Below are positions 48,501-62,111 of a stretch of 64,000 nucleotides of DNA, piece by piece. The stretch is from NCBI GenBank assembly GCA_013397075.1, contig VWZS01003477.1, positions 372,001 through 436,000 on the forward strand. Direction: 5' to 3'. The notes below the pieces were generated by a model. The model ran no database searches. It was not told the DNA's origin and was given only the letters and a program-made list of their open reading frames with translations. The translations under genes were made by a program, and so were the position numbers. Source of the stretch: Rhabdornis inornatus (lineage: Eukaryota > Chordata > Aves > Passeriformes > Rhabdornithidae). The first letter of the stretch is position 1, and the number at the start of each line of letters is the position of its first letter.

Positions 48501-51500
48501 TAAAATCCTTTCTTTTTTCTTTCTGTACACATGTAAGTTCTAAGGGAAAACATGTTTCTTCTCTGACAATGTTATAAATTTGTCTATAAAAATCTGAACT
48601 GACATGAGTGACAGTTGTCAAGGTTCTAATCCATTTTCCTAATGAACCTTATTAATCACATGGAAACAAGTTTAAAAGGAGAGACCCATTTGCCAAAACA
48701 ATCTATCACGACTGGTTAAAGTGCTCAGTTGTTCTTAGAAAATTAATCCTGATTTTCTAAGAAAATAGATGTTGGTCACTGACACCACTGAGCTCTTCGT
48801 CTCTACGCTGACATTGCCCATAGGAATTGTCAGTTTTGTGCTTGGCTAACTGGTCAAAAAAACCCCAAACACACTATGTTCAAGGACTCATTACCCATAC
48901 ACTTTTTCGTATTTATAAGGCCATCTGTATACTAATGCAAATAACAGCTTTTGAAAATTAAGTTGAAAGTAAAATATCCCTAACTCAACAGAGGAATTTT
49001 TGTTGTTGTTGTTTTATCCTTGGCCAAGGTCTAGCCTTTAACAGGCCAGCAAATAAGTAAGTTTATGTAAGTTAAATAAGCTTTCAGGATCTACCTAGTT
49101 TCTTCATCATTAAAGGGCAAAACATATTAAATTTGGAAATATTCCCCCATGCCCTAAAACATCTCATCAATCACAGACTTGTGTTTGTGTTGACATCTTC
49201 TTTTCCCTCCAAAGAAAGGAAGTTGGCTAAGCAGAACATCTGCCTAAAGCCAATCTTTTGCCTGAAGGAATCTGGTGCTTGTTTGAGTGAAATGAAACCA
49301 CCAGTTTCCAGCAAATATTTGTGAGAGAATAGGAGTAAAGGCATTAAAAGTAATTGCTTGGTCAATTTAAACACTTGCTTAAGCAGAGCTTCTCTTTCTC
49401 CAAAATGGCAATAATAATAATAACTTTAGGCCCTTTGATAGTAAATCTTTCTGCTTGATGCCTCACAATTCAGTCTAAGGCTATTGATTTATTTAATACA
49501 TGTTCAACATATGTCATGAAAAATTCCATCTCTGAAAAGAATTTTCGAACACTGAGGGAACCAACTTGAAGAAAAAGAGAAAAATGGACAGGAAGGAAAC
49601 ATGTTTGTGCCATTTCTATTACCATTGCACATGAAAGAGAAGTAAACTCCATTGGAGAGGGAAGGGAAGGCTTAGGATAGACTGTATAACAGCATTTAGC
49701 TAATTGGAGGGACCAAACCCTGCTTTGTGTGTTAAAAGCCTGAACTTTACTGTATTCTTCTATAGTGTGTTTTTAGAGTAAATAAAAAAATATAAGTAAA
49801 AATGTTTAGATAAGAACAAATCAGGAATACCTCCATTTTTGTGCAGTAAAATGCTAAACAGCCCATTTAAAATATTTTTCAGTTGCCTCTTTTGAGAAAA
49901 GATAGGAAGTATTTGCAGGTAGCACTGAGCACAGGTGAGACACATAGAGAAAAACCAGAGGCTCAGTTCATCATGTTACATTTCCTTAGCTTTTGCCAGT
50001 TACCACCACAGCTTCTAAATATCTGCCTCTGGGCAATGCGATGCTCCCAAAGCCTTGGTCACACTGAGCTTCCCAGCACTCACCTCATCCCCAGGTCTCC
50101 TAGAGCCCACAAAAGGCTGATTCTGGCCATGGATATACCTGCAAGCAAATTCAGTTTGGCAGATAAAGCACATTGGAAACATGGGGGTGTGCTTTGAGGT
50201 TCTCTTGGCTTGGACAAAGCGAAGACAATTTTTCTTCATCTGAATTCAGGTTCCATGGGAGCCATCCTCCTGCTGGCCCGGGATGGGAAGTTTGAGGGTT
50301 CTGTATCTGATCCTACACCCTCCCCATCCAACCTATCAAAGTGGTTCATGTGTCACTGCCTCCCTTCTTTTTTCTTATTCTCAAATCTGTTCCTTGCTCC
50401 ATTTGCCTTCTCTCAGTCTCTGGCTATTGTCATGGGTTGCAGCTCCACTCATGACCACTGGTTTAGTTTCAGCACGGAGAGCTGAGGATTGACAGGGAAT
50501 GAGGAGGGACAGAGATGTTCTCTGCTGCTCCTGTCAGCAGTCTGGTCTGTGCTTTCTTCTCACTCTGCCCTGCCACTGTCACCTCTATTTCCCCAGGCTT
50601 TGTCCTGGACATCCCCTCTAGTGGAATGACTGTCAGAGAGCTGAGATAATATTCAGGCTTTTACTTGCAAACTGAGGGTCCCATGAGCATCTTTCACGCT
50701 CTGTGATGGTCATTAAAAATCCCAGTGAAGGCTTTACCTCATGCTTGGTGTTGTAGCTGAGGTCTCAGCTGCAGTTAGATGCCAGAAAAACCTTCTTGAG
50801 GGTCAGGGAGGGAAGGCTGTGTGACTTCAATGTAATGAAAACATGAAAAGATGTGATGTAACGATTTTGAAGTTCTGATTTTGCATCAGAATGCAACGCA
50901 TATGTTGAAAAAGTTTCAAATTGAAAAACCTTAAGGATATTCAGTACTTAAAAAAAAAGTTGACTTGTCTTTTCTGGACAAAAAAAAATGTTTTTCCTAC
51001 TGCCATCAGTGAAGAAGATGTTAATGAAAGCAAATTTCCCATGGACCTTTGATGTCATCTGAAAGTAAGATGAGAAATTGCTGATCCTATTTAGATTTCG
51101 GTTTTCATGACGCAAGATGTCACTAGCAATGATGTCATACCACCACTTCCATGGTCTATATTTATCCAGCACTCGTATCCTGACTAGGTTGTGAAATTTT
51201 ATTAATTCCTTCTGCATCCCCCACAAAAATGTCAGCGTCACTTGCCACATGAGAACACAATGACAATTTCTTGCACATTGTTTGTACTTCTATAAATGAA
51301 ATGCAATCCCCCACCTCACTTCTCAAATTGTCCACCAAGGTATTGGATAGTAATTTAATACACTTAATACAATATTTACAGTATTCCAGAATATCTTATC
51401 TAATGCTTATGTTTCAATGAACTGAAATTACTTACAACATCACAAGCAGTGATGACCACCATTGCAATGGACAGCAGCAAATTAACCCCATGTAATTCCT

Positions 51501-54500
51501 TATAATGAGGAAAATATTTGGTAAGCAATGTACTACTGAAGTTAAGCCAGCTTTCAAAAAGACATTTTCAAGTATTTCATATAATTTTGTGCTCATTGCA
51601 GTAGCATAAAAGCTGAGAAAATCTGATAAAATATACTTTGATAAAAAATCACCTTATTTTCCCTCAGCTGTATTTTTTATTATTGCCAACTATTTTTAAT
51701 GGCTCTGGAAAATATTTCCTGTTTATTTATTTGCATTGTCAACTGTAAATCAGAATTGCTGATGATATCAGGATAGAATTTGGAACAAAGCTCATTAAAT
51801 ATTGTTAGCCTAACTCTGCAGTCCCTAAATGGCTAAAGTTGCTTTTAAAATTAATGTGAGGTTGCTCTGTAAGAGAACTTAGCATTATTATTGTACTGCA
51901 CTATGCTTCATTGTTCCAGAGATCATTAAACATGGTGCACTAACATACAGTGAGAATCTTGCATGAGGAGCAAGTTCCTGGAAAGCTGCAAAAACTCTTA
52001 TTGCTAGCAATGCATAACTATGCAACTCTAATAATCATTATAATGATAGGTACTTGTTAGACATTTTGGGTTATAATTTTTATTACTAGGTTTAGCACAC
52101 GTAATGAAGAATAATTTCTTTCCTTCTTAAAGGAATTATAAAACAAAAACATTACAAAAACAAAAGTAAGGAAGAAATGCTATGATTTTAGCTAAAGAGA
52201 GAGAAATAATCCTTCACCACACTATAGTACAAAATGGATAGATGAGACTGATCCTGCACAGTGCTGTTAGAGGTTGAAAATATGGAAGTACGAAGGGTAT
52301 GGATATCTCTTTACCTGGAGTGCTCACAGCCTGCAACTTGCCTTCTCCAGGGAAGCAGAAACAGAACTTTTGGTAAGTTTCCAGAGATAAGATGCAGACA
52401 CACAAGCTTCCCATACAATGCCTTAGGTAGGTTAAGCTTTAAAATCCAATAGTCCTGATGTGCCAGGGTTTAAGGTGTTTGGATGCTGTTTAGGCCTGGG
52501 GAATCTGGGCCACTGTAGCCAGCCATAAATTATATGGTAAGTAATGCATAATAAGAAACCAGAATTATTTATTAAAAAAACAACTTGAAGTTTGTTTTAT
52601 TTGATAATGCTTTTGTAAAATGGCAGGTTTTCATGTTTTAAATAATTAGAAGTATTTCAGGTAAAGAAATTACAGTACCTACTCATTCAATAAATAGTCC
52701 TGGAATTTCTGTTCTAAAATGAGAATGGGTTGAAAACATCTCTACTCTAGAGTGATCTTGTCAGTTCCAGGCATTGCACACCGAAAACTAATTCTAAACC
52801 AAAGGAATTTGTACCCCCATTCATAAACTAAATTTCCATCTCTGATTGCACAACTCTGGAATTCCTGAATGCCAGACTTTGAGTTACACAGAAAAATTCA
52901 TTTCTGAGTCACAGTCTTAATTGACTGTGAGGTATCACAGTGTCACAAAATTTCATATCATAATTAGACTTGGTTTATCCCAATATATTATTTTTTATGT
53001 AAAGGTCTAAATAATCAATAGACACAGGAATCCATGCCAGTTTTGACAAGAAAATCTTCTAATTTAGAATATTTGCTTTTTAAATTATTAGTTGACATAT
53101 GTACCACCACTAAACAGAAAAATCTTCCAGTGACTTGTGCATTAAATTTTATCTGGCAAACAGTGTTTTGTCTGCATTGTCCTTCATATTCTACTGATTA
53201 ATTAACATTAATTGGATAATAAAAACAAGGCGTGGGGATGTTTCTAGAAATTATGTTTGCCATGGAATATGGCTGATTCAATAGGTCTAATATGCAGTAA
53301 ATAATCTCACAAATCTACACCAAAGTAATCCCTAAAAGTAATCTTCAAACAAGGATAGTTTAAAGATAAAATCCTTAAAGATTAAAAATCCTTAATCTAA
53401 AGTCAAGGAAGATGAGTAACTTTCTGGTTAATCATTTGAGTTTATGCTTAGTTCAATATTACCATAGGTGCTGCTTTATAGTATAGGCAACGATGGATTT
53501 CAAACCCTGAAAAGCAATAAAGATTTATTCTGAAATGTCCTACTGACATAAAGCATCCAAGGTACAAGAGAGGAATTTACCATTCAATATTTTTCCAAGT
53601 AAAAGTTTTTGGAAACTGATCCAGAGTTGGTGAAGGCATTTGATGTTCTTCCACTGACTGCATAGGAGATGGGATCAGCTTTTAAGAGTGTCACAGAGGT
53701 CCTCGGAGCAAAGATTTCTTTCAACTGAAAAATAACAGACTGAAGATTCAAAAGTCTACAATAATTTGACTCTGCTGGGATGTTTTAAATATAAAATAGG
53801 AAAATGCTATAAATAAATATTTGCTTTTGTATCATATTTTCACATCATATTAACTACCTATAATTCTTTTCACCTGAAAATTTCAAACTGCTAGAAATAT
53901 ATTATCAATATTAAAAGAATAAACAATACAAAATCTCACTGTCTGAACTGGAGACAAATATCTAACTAAAAAATGGAGACAAAGTGTTGTAAGTAATTTT
54001 CTTCCAAGTTCTTGAACAGATGTGTATCACATTTTGGACATTGACACAGCAATTTTGGACAGGTTTGGGGTTATGGTTACAAAGTATGTTAGAAGAAAAG
54101 AAAATGCCCACTCTGCTAAAAAGGCTGTAGACAGATTGGAAAATTGTGTAGAAGGCTGCCAAATAATAAAATCTTGGACTTTTTCTGGTTTGCAAGCTCA
54201 CATATAATGTAAATTGATTTTTATCTGTTTGAAATAATTTTAGTCATTATCAGTTTTAATGGTCACTTTACTAAAGGGATCAATTTACCAGTACCAAAAG
54301 CTACTTGTGTGTTTGTGCACAGAACATTTATTTGACCTCACTTCCAAAGATCTCCTTCTAGGAAGACACTAATGAAAGTCATCATATTATGCAGGTACCC
54401 CACAGCTGGACCTGATGGGAAAAGAAAGAGAATTTCCATGGCCTGTGGCTCCAGGATAGCCAGCAATGCCAGGGCCCCCAAGCACTCTTCCATTCAGATA

Positions 54501-57500
54501 GGTACTTGAAAGCCCCCAGAGTTTCCCACTAGCTGGAAAATCTACATTTGGAAAAAACAGCCCTCTCCTTTTGGTCAACTACTTAAAATAATCATGAGCC
54601 AGAAGAGAAAGTTTTCTAGAGAAAATTTCTCCCTAGAGGAGTAAATTTTTAGCAGAATGAGTGAAAAGGACCAGGCTTAAAGACCCAGAAAAACATATTT
54701 GATCCATCCCTTCAAACTTAGAAAATATGACATTACATCTTTACCTGTCCATGTATTTGGTCTTGTACCTCACAATCTGCCATGTGATTTCTGATCTGTG
54801 GTTTGAGGAAAATTTATTTGACAAATAACAAAGTGTGTGATTCAGTGGTTTTGGGGTGGTCTTGGTTTGTTTCTGTTTTTTTGAAGTGATTGCTGCTGTC
54901 AAGACATCACTGCCTATTTGGAGGAACTGTTTGGAAAATTCTTTAGGAAATCTAAGACTTCCAGAGTAACGGATCCCCATGTCTCTCTTCTCTTCCCAGA
55001 AATTAAGAGACTGGTAAGGAATGATATGAAAATTATTGATTAGCCAGCAATAGCAGAATCAAATGACACAGTCACAGAAGCCATATGGGACACATAAAGG
55101 TTATAAAATAATATTTAACAACCATGTGTCACTGCAATTTCCCTTCGAACAACATTCTGAGTGAGCTGGCTCAGTGGAAGTGAATGCAAAAAGACTGAGC
55201 ACAGGTTTCAAAAAAAAACAACAATTTGCCACTGCCAATGAAAAGCTCGGATGGTGGGAGCTTCCCCTGGCTGAACCTCTCTGGGTGTACTCTACCAAAG
55301 AGTATCTCCGGATACCAGAACTTCCTGTGTAACTTCACTGTGTAAAATCCCACTCACTACAAAGTGCCTCTTCTGATTTCCCTGGAGTTACCGCAGATTT
55401 TAAAAAATGTAAAAGCTAGGAGAAGCCATCTGAGCCTGCTGGCATGGTGCTTCAGAGAGATAATTTTGTGGTTTAAGATGTTTGTTCCAGGAGGGGAATT
55501 TGTATGAAAAATTGTTTGGCATTTTAATCTCCTGAGCAATTTCCATGAGATTATTGATTGCTGTGTCTCACTGAGCATTTAAAAAAAAAAAAAGAAAGAA
55601 AAACAACACCAGAAGGAAGTGGAAATTGCCCTGAGAAAACATAATGCAGACCCAGAGATGATTAGAAAATACAGCTGGGTTCTAACATCTGTCAAAAGCA
55701 AGTGAAATCTAAGTAACAGGTGATTCTTTGGTCTTCCAGCAGACGTAGATGTGGAGTGTTGAGTCAGAGAAAAGAAAATAGAAATGCATTTTCTGCTGCC
55801 TCATCTGTAATAAGTTAGACTGGCAGCCTAAATCATTAAATAACTCAGTATGATGAGAATTTATGCAATGGGCAGTTGAAGTGGGTCTTGAACAGTCACT
55901 GCACCAAGTAGCGTGTTTTGAGCTGGAACAAAACAAACTGTTCTCAAGCAATTTCTCGTGTTCACCTGCCACAATTTCCTGTTCTGTTTTCCCTACTCCA
56001 GGCAAGCTTCCCAATAAATTCATTGCATAGATGTAGATAGTAGTGGTAGAATTCTGTCTATCAAAGGCAACCAAAGTTATAACCTTCACTCCAAAGTAAT
56101 TGTGGTTTTCTTCTGTAAGCAATGTTTGGATTACTGCTGAAGTTTGCATTTTTGGGTTGTTCTGAGAGGTTGCTCCTTCTTTTTTATGCCCAGGGAAAAT
56201 ATTTGCATTAAAAAATTATTTCATTTTTATTGAAAGTGCATCCTGCATTATTGCTTGCTAAAGTAGGTTTTAAGGTCTTTGCATAGCCAGTTGAAAAAGT
56301 GCACTAGCAAACAGAGCTGCAGAAAATCAAACTGGCAATGCAGAATTTTGACCTGGCCCATGATAATGCACACAGCAGGTCACTGTGCAGATGCTCTGAT
56401 TTACAGTGCTGAACTGCATGGGGCAAGAAAACGCCACACATTTACAAGGCAATTATTTGTGCCTGATTGATTCCAGCTGACTGCAAAGTGCCTCTGTCAA
56501 GGCTGAATACTGGTGCTGAGAAGTAAAGGACAATATGTGAATAACAACAAGAAGCTTGGTTAAGAAGAATAAACACAGAAATAATAGATGAAAACTCCTA
56601 ATTCCCATTTGGCCTTGGATTTCTGTATCATTTTGGCAGACTTCTTAATTCCAGGAAGAAATCTTGACTTCTCTATTTGCAATGCAGAGGAAACAATTTC
56701 CACCTATTCTATTCCCATAGTTCTCCCAAGGAATGTTTGATGCTTGTATCACACTTGGGAGGCATGGTTGTTTCTTTCATCCTTTTCTTTTTCTAATAAA
56801 TCTTGTACTCAGCCACACTGTGCAGTCTAGAATTTTTGAGCACCTTCTTGCTGTAACACCAAATACATAGAGAAAACATCAGACAGTCCCCAGAATCCAG
56901 CCCAAATTTGGTCATAACATCAGCTCTCAAGAACCAGCTGCTCTATGTGGGAGGCAGCCTGAAGGGGACTGCCCATGTTGAACTGCAAAGCGGGATGAAG
57001 CGAATGGGCCACTTCTCCCACGGTGTCCCAATTTCTGTGGCTAGGAGAATGCCATGGGAACTGCACAAGGAGATCAGTGCCTCTGCCTTGCACAGACCTT
57101 ATAAAGACATGATGATCACAGCACACATCTTAACAAATCTTACAAATGCTCTTACCTGGCTGCATGTCAGACTATGTGCATGTATGGCAAGAGAGAGATC
57201 GATCAGTCTTTCTGAGGCACTGGTTTTCTTAAGCACACCTAGCAGAAATCTACCAGGAAATGTATAGTCCAACATTAAGATTGTGTCTTCATGAGCTTTG
57301 CACACACTTTAACAGAGAGAGAAGAATCTTAGATACTTACTAGGATTCCATTGCAGAACACATCTACAGAAAAATCCTGTATGAACTTCTGACAACCTTC
57401 TAAATCAACCGCAACGCGGCAGATATTAGGGGGCTTGAATTGAAGCCAAATAGTTCATCTTAGTTCTACCATTTCCTAAATTTTGAATGCTTGGCATGGC

Positions 57501-60500
57501 AATCTTACTGTTTCTAATGAAGATTTCTCAATTGCAATAAATTATTTGCTGAGATAATGTTATCTAGATGATTCATAGCGACAGAGCCATCATCTGTACT
57601 CACACTCGACATGTTGCCACAAGTGCTAGTTACAGGCAACTCTTACTTAAAGGTCAGAACAGAAAGAAGAGGCTTGTAATGGTCTTGCTGGCTGAAGACA
57701 GATTTTATACTTTGCAGCTTCATTAGCTGGAATTACATCACAGGATACAGACAAACAAAGCCTGAATTGATCCTACTTGACTGAATTCTAAATGAATGGA
57801 TATTGACTGCATGGTTTTGCTAGGGAGCAGAGGCATAAGAAAGTTATGATTTCTAAGAATATTTATATCTTTATAGCACTTCTTTTCAGTTTATGTGTTT
57901 CAGCTGTGGTCATGGGACTTGAAAAATGAAGACCCTTTTGCAAGACGTTTTTTCAAGCAAACCGAAACAATATATTGATTTTTCAGTGTGTAATTTTAGA
58001 GTTCTTTCATTTCACTTAAAGAATCTTGCCTTATCCCAAGCACAGAAACCTTATGATATCTTGGAAGCTTATTTCATTGTACTGATAATTACCAGTTATC
58101 AAAACACCATCATTCCTCCCCCTCCTGAAAGAGATTGGAGCAGAAAAAAAAATGGGCCTGTATGTTGTAGGAATGTATCTAGATATGAGGAATCCTTTAA
58201 TGAGCTGATATTCAGTACAAAGGGTTGGTAATCGGGTCTTGTGGACTTTTCTTCAGTGTAATTTTGAGGAATTCATCTCACTTCACTGATTATACACTTC
58301 CCCAGAAATACTTGTAAGGATACACTTACAAAAAATGTCTCCAGAAAACCAAAGAAACCAGTTAATTCCAAGGATGTAAAGAAAATATGACATCTCAGTC
58401 TCTTCCATTTCTTGCCATATTACAGCAGGCAGATTCTGATCACACAAACTTAAAACAGTGTCCTGAAACCAGTTTTATCAAACACACTAACGGGGATGTT
58501 CACTTGCAGAGAGTCATCTAAATACACAGGTCTGAACACAGAAGAGCAAAATAACCCCCTCTTTTGACAATACTCATTGTCAGATAAATTTTTTTCTCTC
58601 AAAGTAAAGAATATTTTATTTTGGAATTCAGGAAGCAACACTTCTCAACCACTTGACATGACACAGGATGCTTTGGTAAGAATAAGGCATTAAGGAACCC
58701 CTCCACTGCCAAGGTGAATGTGCTTTCATGTGCTGGGATTTGAAGTTCTACATTTTCTTTGCTGATCTCTCTTAAAATATGTCTTGATTGGGCAGGACGA
58801 AAAGATGGAACAAAATGTCGTTTTGTCATGTCCTATGAGTGTGTTACCAGTACTGTAGGGTTTGTTAACAGAAAGTTAAGGTTATCTCCTACATTAAACT
58901 TTCCTCCTTTTTCTATTTGAGATTTGTCCATCTCCAGAGCATTACTCAATTAGCCAGACAAGTCTAAGCATATTAAATAAGAATCTGAATCCACAAATCT
59001 GACCCTGACTTAAAAAGTTTGTGTCCAAGAATATGGAAGAGTAGGAGTAACATGTTAGTAGGGGTTCACACGAGGATGAAGGAATAGGCTTTGCTTGTAG
59101 AGTAATTTTGATTAGAAAACAGATTACAAATTTCTGACTGATTGTATTAATTATCTTGGCCCTCTTTTTCAGCACTCTTCTGGTATTATAATTCAATTAC
59201 ATGCATTACCAGAGCCTGTTTCTGTGGCATTTGGCTGTCTGTTTATCAATATGCATTAGCAGCAAAGAAGTCTTGAAAGGTTTGGGGACTGAATTTGCTT
59301 CAAGCAGCCATCCAAATAGCTGAAAGATTATCCAATTCCCCTGCATATTTCATTTCTTGAAAAAGAGAAAAACACGTTGGAAATTTCACAAAGACAACCC
59401 TTTACTGAGATTTCTAGCACTTCTGATTCTATTCGCAAATTAAAAACCGGAGGAAGAAACACTGATGAGAAACACAACAGAAATATATAAAAGTTTGTTT
59501 CTTTACTTTTTCCGTGATTAATTCAAGTGAATTAACTCATTTTCAGTATTGAAGACATGAGCATATGAAATAGAAAAAAAAATCTGTAAGAATGAGGCTG
59601 GGCTTTTTGCTTTTTTCCCCCCACTGACAGCAAAGAAGCTCTGCTTCGTAAAGACTGCTCTGCTAAACCATTTTGTGACAGAGGAGTCTCTGGCAACCCC
59701 TTCCCCTCCTCCTCCCTCCATAAGCAATTCTTCTGTGTTCCCTATTCCTACTCAGAACCTTCTTTCCCTTCCTGAATATACCTCAAAACCCTGGTTAGCA
59801 GACCCCTCCTTTCACTCCGCTGCATAGATACCAGATGGGGCTTTGGACGTCATAGTGCTGACATCCAGGTATCCTGCTGATCTCCTTTCTTTCTGTCCAG
59901 CTTCTCTATAACTGATCATCTACAGCCATTTGTTTTTTTAAAAAAATCTTTGTGAGGTATCCTTTTTTTTATGTCTGTGTCTGGGATGAAAAAAATCCTT
60001 GGCTGTTTATCTATAAGAAATGTTTCTCCTGAGCTTCCCTGTAATGCCTCACAGGGTATTAATCATGTATCCCTTCAGTGAGTTCCTGCAATGCCCATGG
60101 AGACAAAGAAAGGGGTGAACAAAGAGTCTGCACCTCACCCTCTGTCACTCTGTACTCTGCATCTTCTTATGAAATCACGTGCCCTTTCCTTGTGCAGGAT
60201 GCACTGCTCTTGTCTCTGCACACAAAGATGCAGTACAACTCAGCACGATGCAAGATTCCTTATGGAGTACTAAAAATATCTGGCATTACAGTGCGAGTCT
60301 GAAAGTTACCTGAACTAGTTTTTTGATTATTTCATTTCTGAATCTATAGTGATGTCAAAACTAAGAGTCTTTTGAGAATTTTCATCTAAAATATCTTTTT
60401 TTCTTTGGAGGTAACGTTTCCTTGACAGTGACCAGGATTCCTGCCAGAATAAACATGCACTTTCTTTTTCATTGAACCATCTGTGTATGATTCAGGGAAG

Positions 60501-60900
60501 TGGATGATGTAGTCCAGAGAGATGTTTAATACTTCAGCTATTGTGCTTTTGGTATTTTGCTCTTCTTTCAAAAGGAGCAATCTGGGATTTAGGAGGCTAT
60601 GGCCTAATTGCAAATTCTGGGCAGAAAATAATGCAGAAATTTCTTGCTGATTTTTGAAAGAATTTTTGAAGTTACTAGTCCTTCAATTCTACAGGAAATA
60701 AGAAATATAAAGTACAAACAAATGTCAGCTTCAAAGGCAGATGGTTCAAGGTGCTTCCAGTTCCATCCAAACCACAATTTTCTGGTGAGTCTAGTACAAT
60801 GATAAGATTCACAGAACTCAATTTGGTAAAAGACTATCTATATAATGTGTAACAACAGCAAAGTCAATATGGTAATAATCAACATTGATTGATTCAATGA
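45532..60900. other. Intergenic AT-rich desert, no gene recognised
   Basis: No recognisable exon, RNA gene or transposon apart from short simple repeats (46322-46362; a poly-A run near 55578-55603). The longest frame is 146 codons on the minus strand at 55709-56149, with no known similarity. Part of this may be conserved regulatory DNA, but that cannot be judged from one sequence. Confidence 0.55.
46322..46362. repeat. (AT)/(CTATAT) microsatellite
   Basis: Imperfect AT repeat with CTATAT units, partly self-complementary. Confidence 0.8.
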
Positions 60901-60940
60901 TTACTGCATCTTTCATGTTACAGGGAGGGAGAAAAAAAAC

Positions 60941-60979
60941 ATATATATATATATATATGTATTTGTATATACACACACT
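60941..60979. repeat. (AT)n / (AC)n microsatellite
   Basis: Nine AT units, then a GTATTTGTAT interruption and ATACACACAC. A compound dinucleotide repeat likely to vary in length between individuals. Confidence 0.85.
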
Positions 60980-61571
60980 GCAAATTAAAAACCTCTGCTA
61001 TGTAATAGAACTTACCACATTATCTAGTAGGAGTACAGCCAGAGACTTTCTCACTGAGCAAAATGCAGTAAATACAGACCAAAATAATTACTAAGGCAAT
61101 GCATCTGGAAAACAAAACCAACAGAGGTGCAGGAGGAAGAACTAAGGAAACAGTTCATTGCAACATAACCTGATCCATACAGTTTGAAAAGTGGTTTACA
61201 TTTCCCATGCTTTATAGCCTTTATTGATTCACTGATTCAGGTCAGAAAAGATATCATTAGCTAAAATTTTTCTTCTTCAGCTTATATCACATTAAAGATC
61301 ATGTATGTATTTCTTCTAGCTCCCGTTTTTATCTGATTTGAGATTTTTTTCTGTGTCACATTAATTTATGAACAAAGCTCCCATTCAGTTTAAAAACAAA
61401 GCACTTACATTAATTGGCTTAACTCAACCTTTGTGCGACCTTTGAGCTCATAAGGTATTTTTTAAAAAATTAACAGCCTTTCTTTGGATTTGTCAGAGAT
61501 GATTTATGCATTTTGTACTTTCACACATCTGCTTTTAAAATTTCCAGGACAAATACTAATTATGAAGATCT

Positions 61572-62111
61572 CTGTGTGTCCTGGTTTCAGCTGGGATAGA
61601 TTTAATTCCTTCTCATAGTAGATAGTACAGTGCTGTGTTTTGGATTTAGAATAATGTTGATAACACGCTGATGTTTTGGTTTTGGCTAAGTTGTGTTTAT
61701 CCTAAGTCAAGGAATACTTTTTTTATGCCTCATGCTCATGACAGTGAGGAGGTGCGAAAAATTAAAAAATTGGGAGACGCCATAGCCAGGACATGTGACC
61801 CAAACTAGCCAAGGGGATATTGCACATCACAGAATGTCATGCCCAGTACACCAACTGGGGGAGTTAGATGGAAGAGGGTCTGATCTGGGTTTTGGAATGG
61901 GACATGGCATCGGTCATAGATGGTGAGCAATTTTCCTTTCCAATACAATTTTTTTTTTTACTTAGTTTTCAATTATTAAAATTTTCCTATACCAACCTAC
62001 AAGTCTTTCTTTTGATTCTCCACCCCATACCACCAGGATGGGGCAGGGAGAGGGGAGCATTGAGGCTGTGTGGCTCTTATTTGACAGCTGGGTTTCAGCC
62101 ATGACGCTGTG
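61572..62111 (+). repeat. 5-bp target-site duplication CTGTG around solo LTR
   Basis: CTGTG at 61572-61576 immediately precedes the LTR, and CTGTG at 62107-62111 immediately follows it. A 5-bp duplication fits ERVL-class integration. Confidence 0.8.
61577..62106 (+). mobile_element. Solo LTR of an avian endogenous retrovirus (ERVL-like), 530 bp
   Basis: It begins TGTCCTGGTTTCAGCTGGGA and carries ACAGTGCTGTGTTTTGGATT, AATGTTGATAACACGCTGAT, TTATCCTAAGTCAAGGA, CCCAAACTAGCCAAGGGGAT and GGCATCGGTCATAGATGGTG. I recognise these, in this order, as an LTR abundant in bird genomes, especially songbirds. It ends ACG where the consensus ends ACA, consistent with a later transition. ATTAAA at 61975-61980 is the likely LTR poly(A) signal and sets the + orientation. 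No internal retroviral genes are present, so it arose by LTR-LTR recombination. The family assignment is from memory. Confidence 0.85.
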
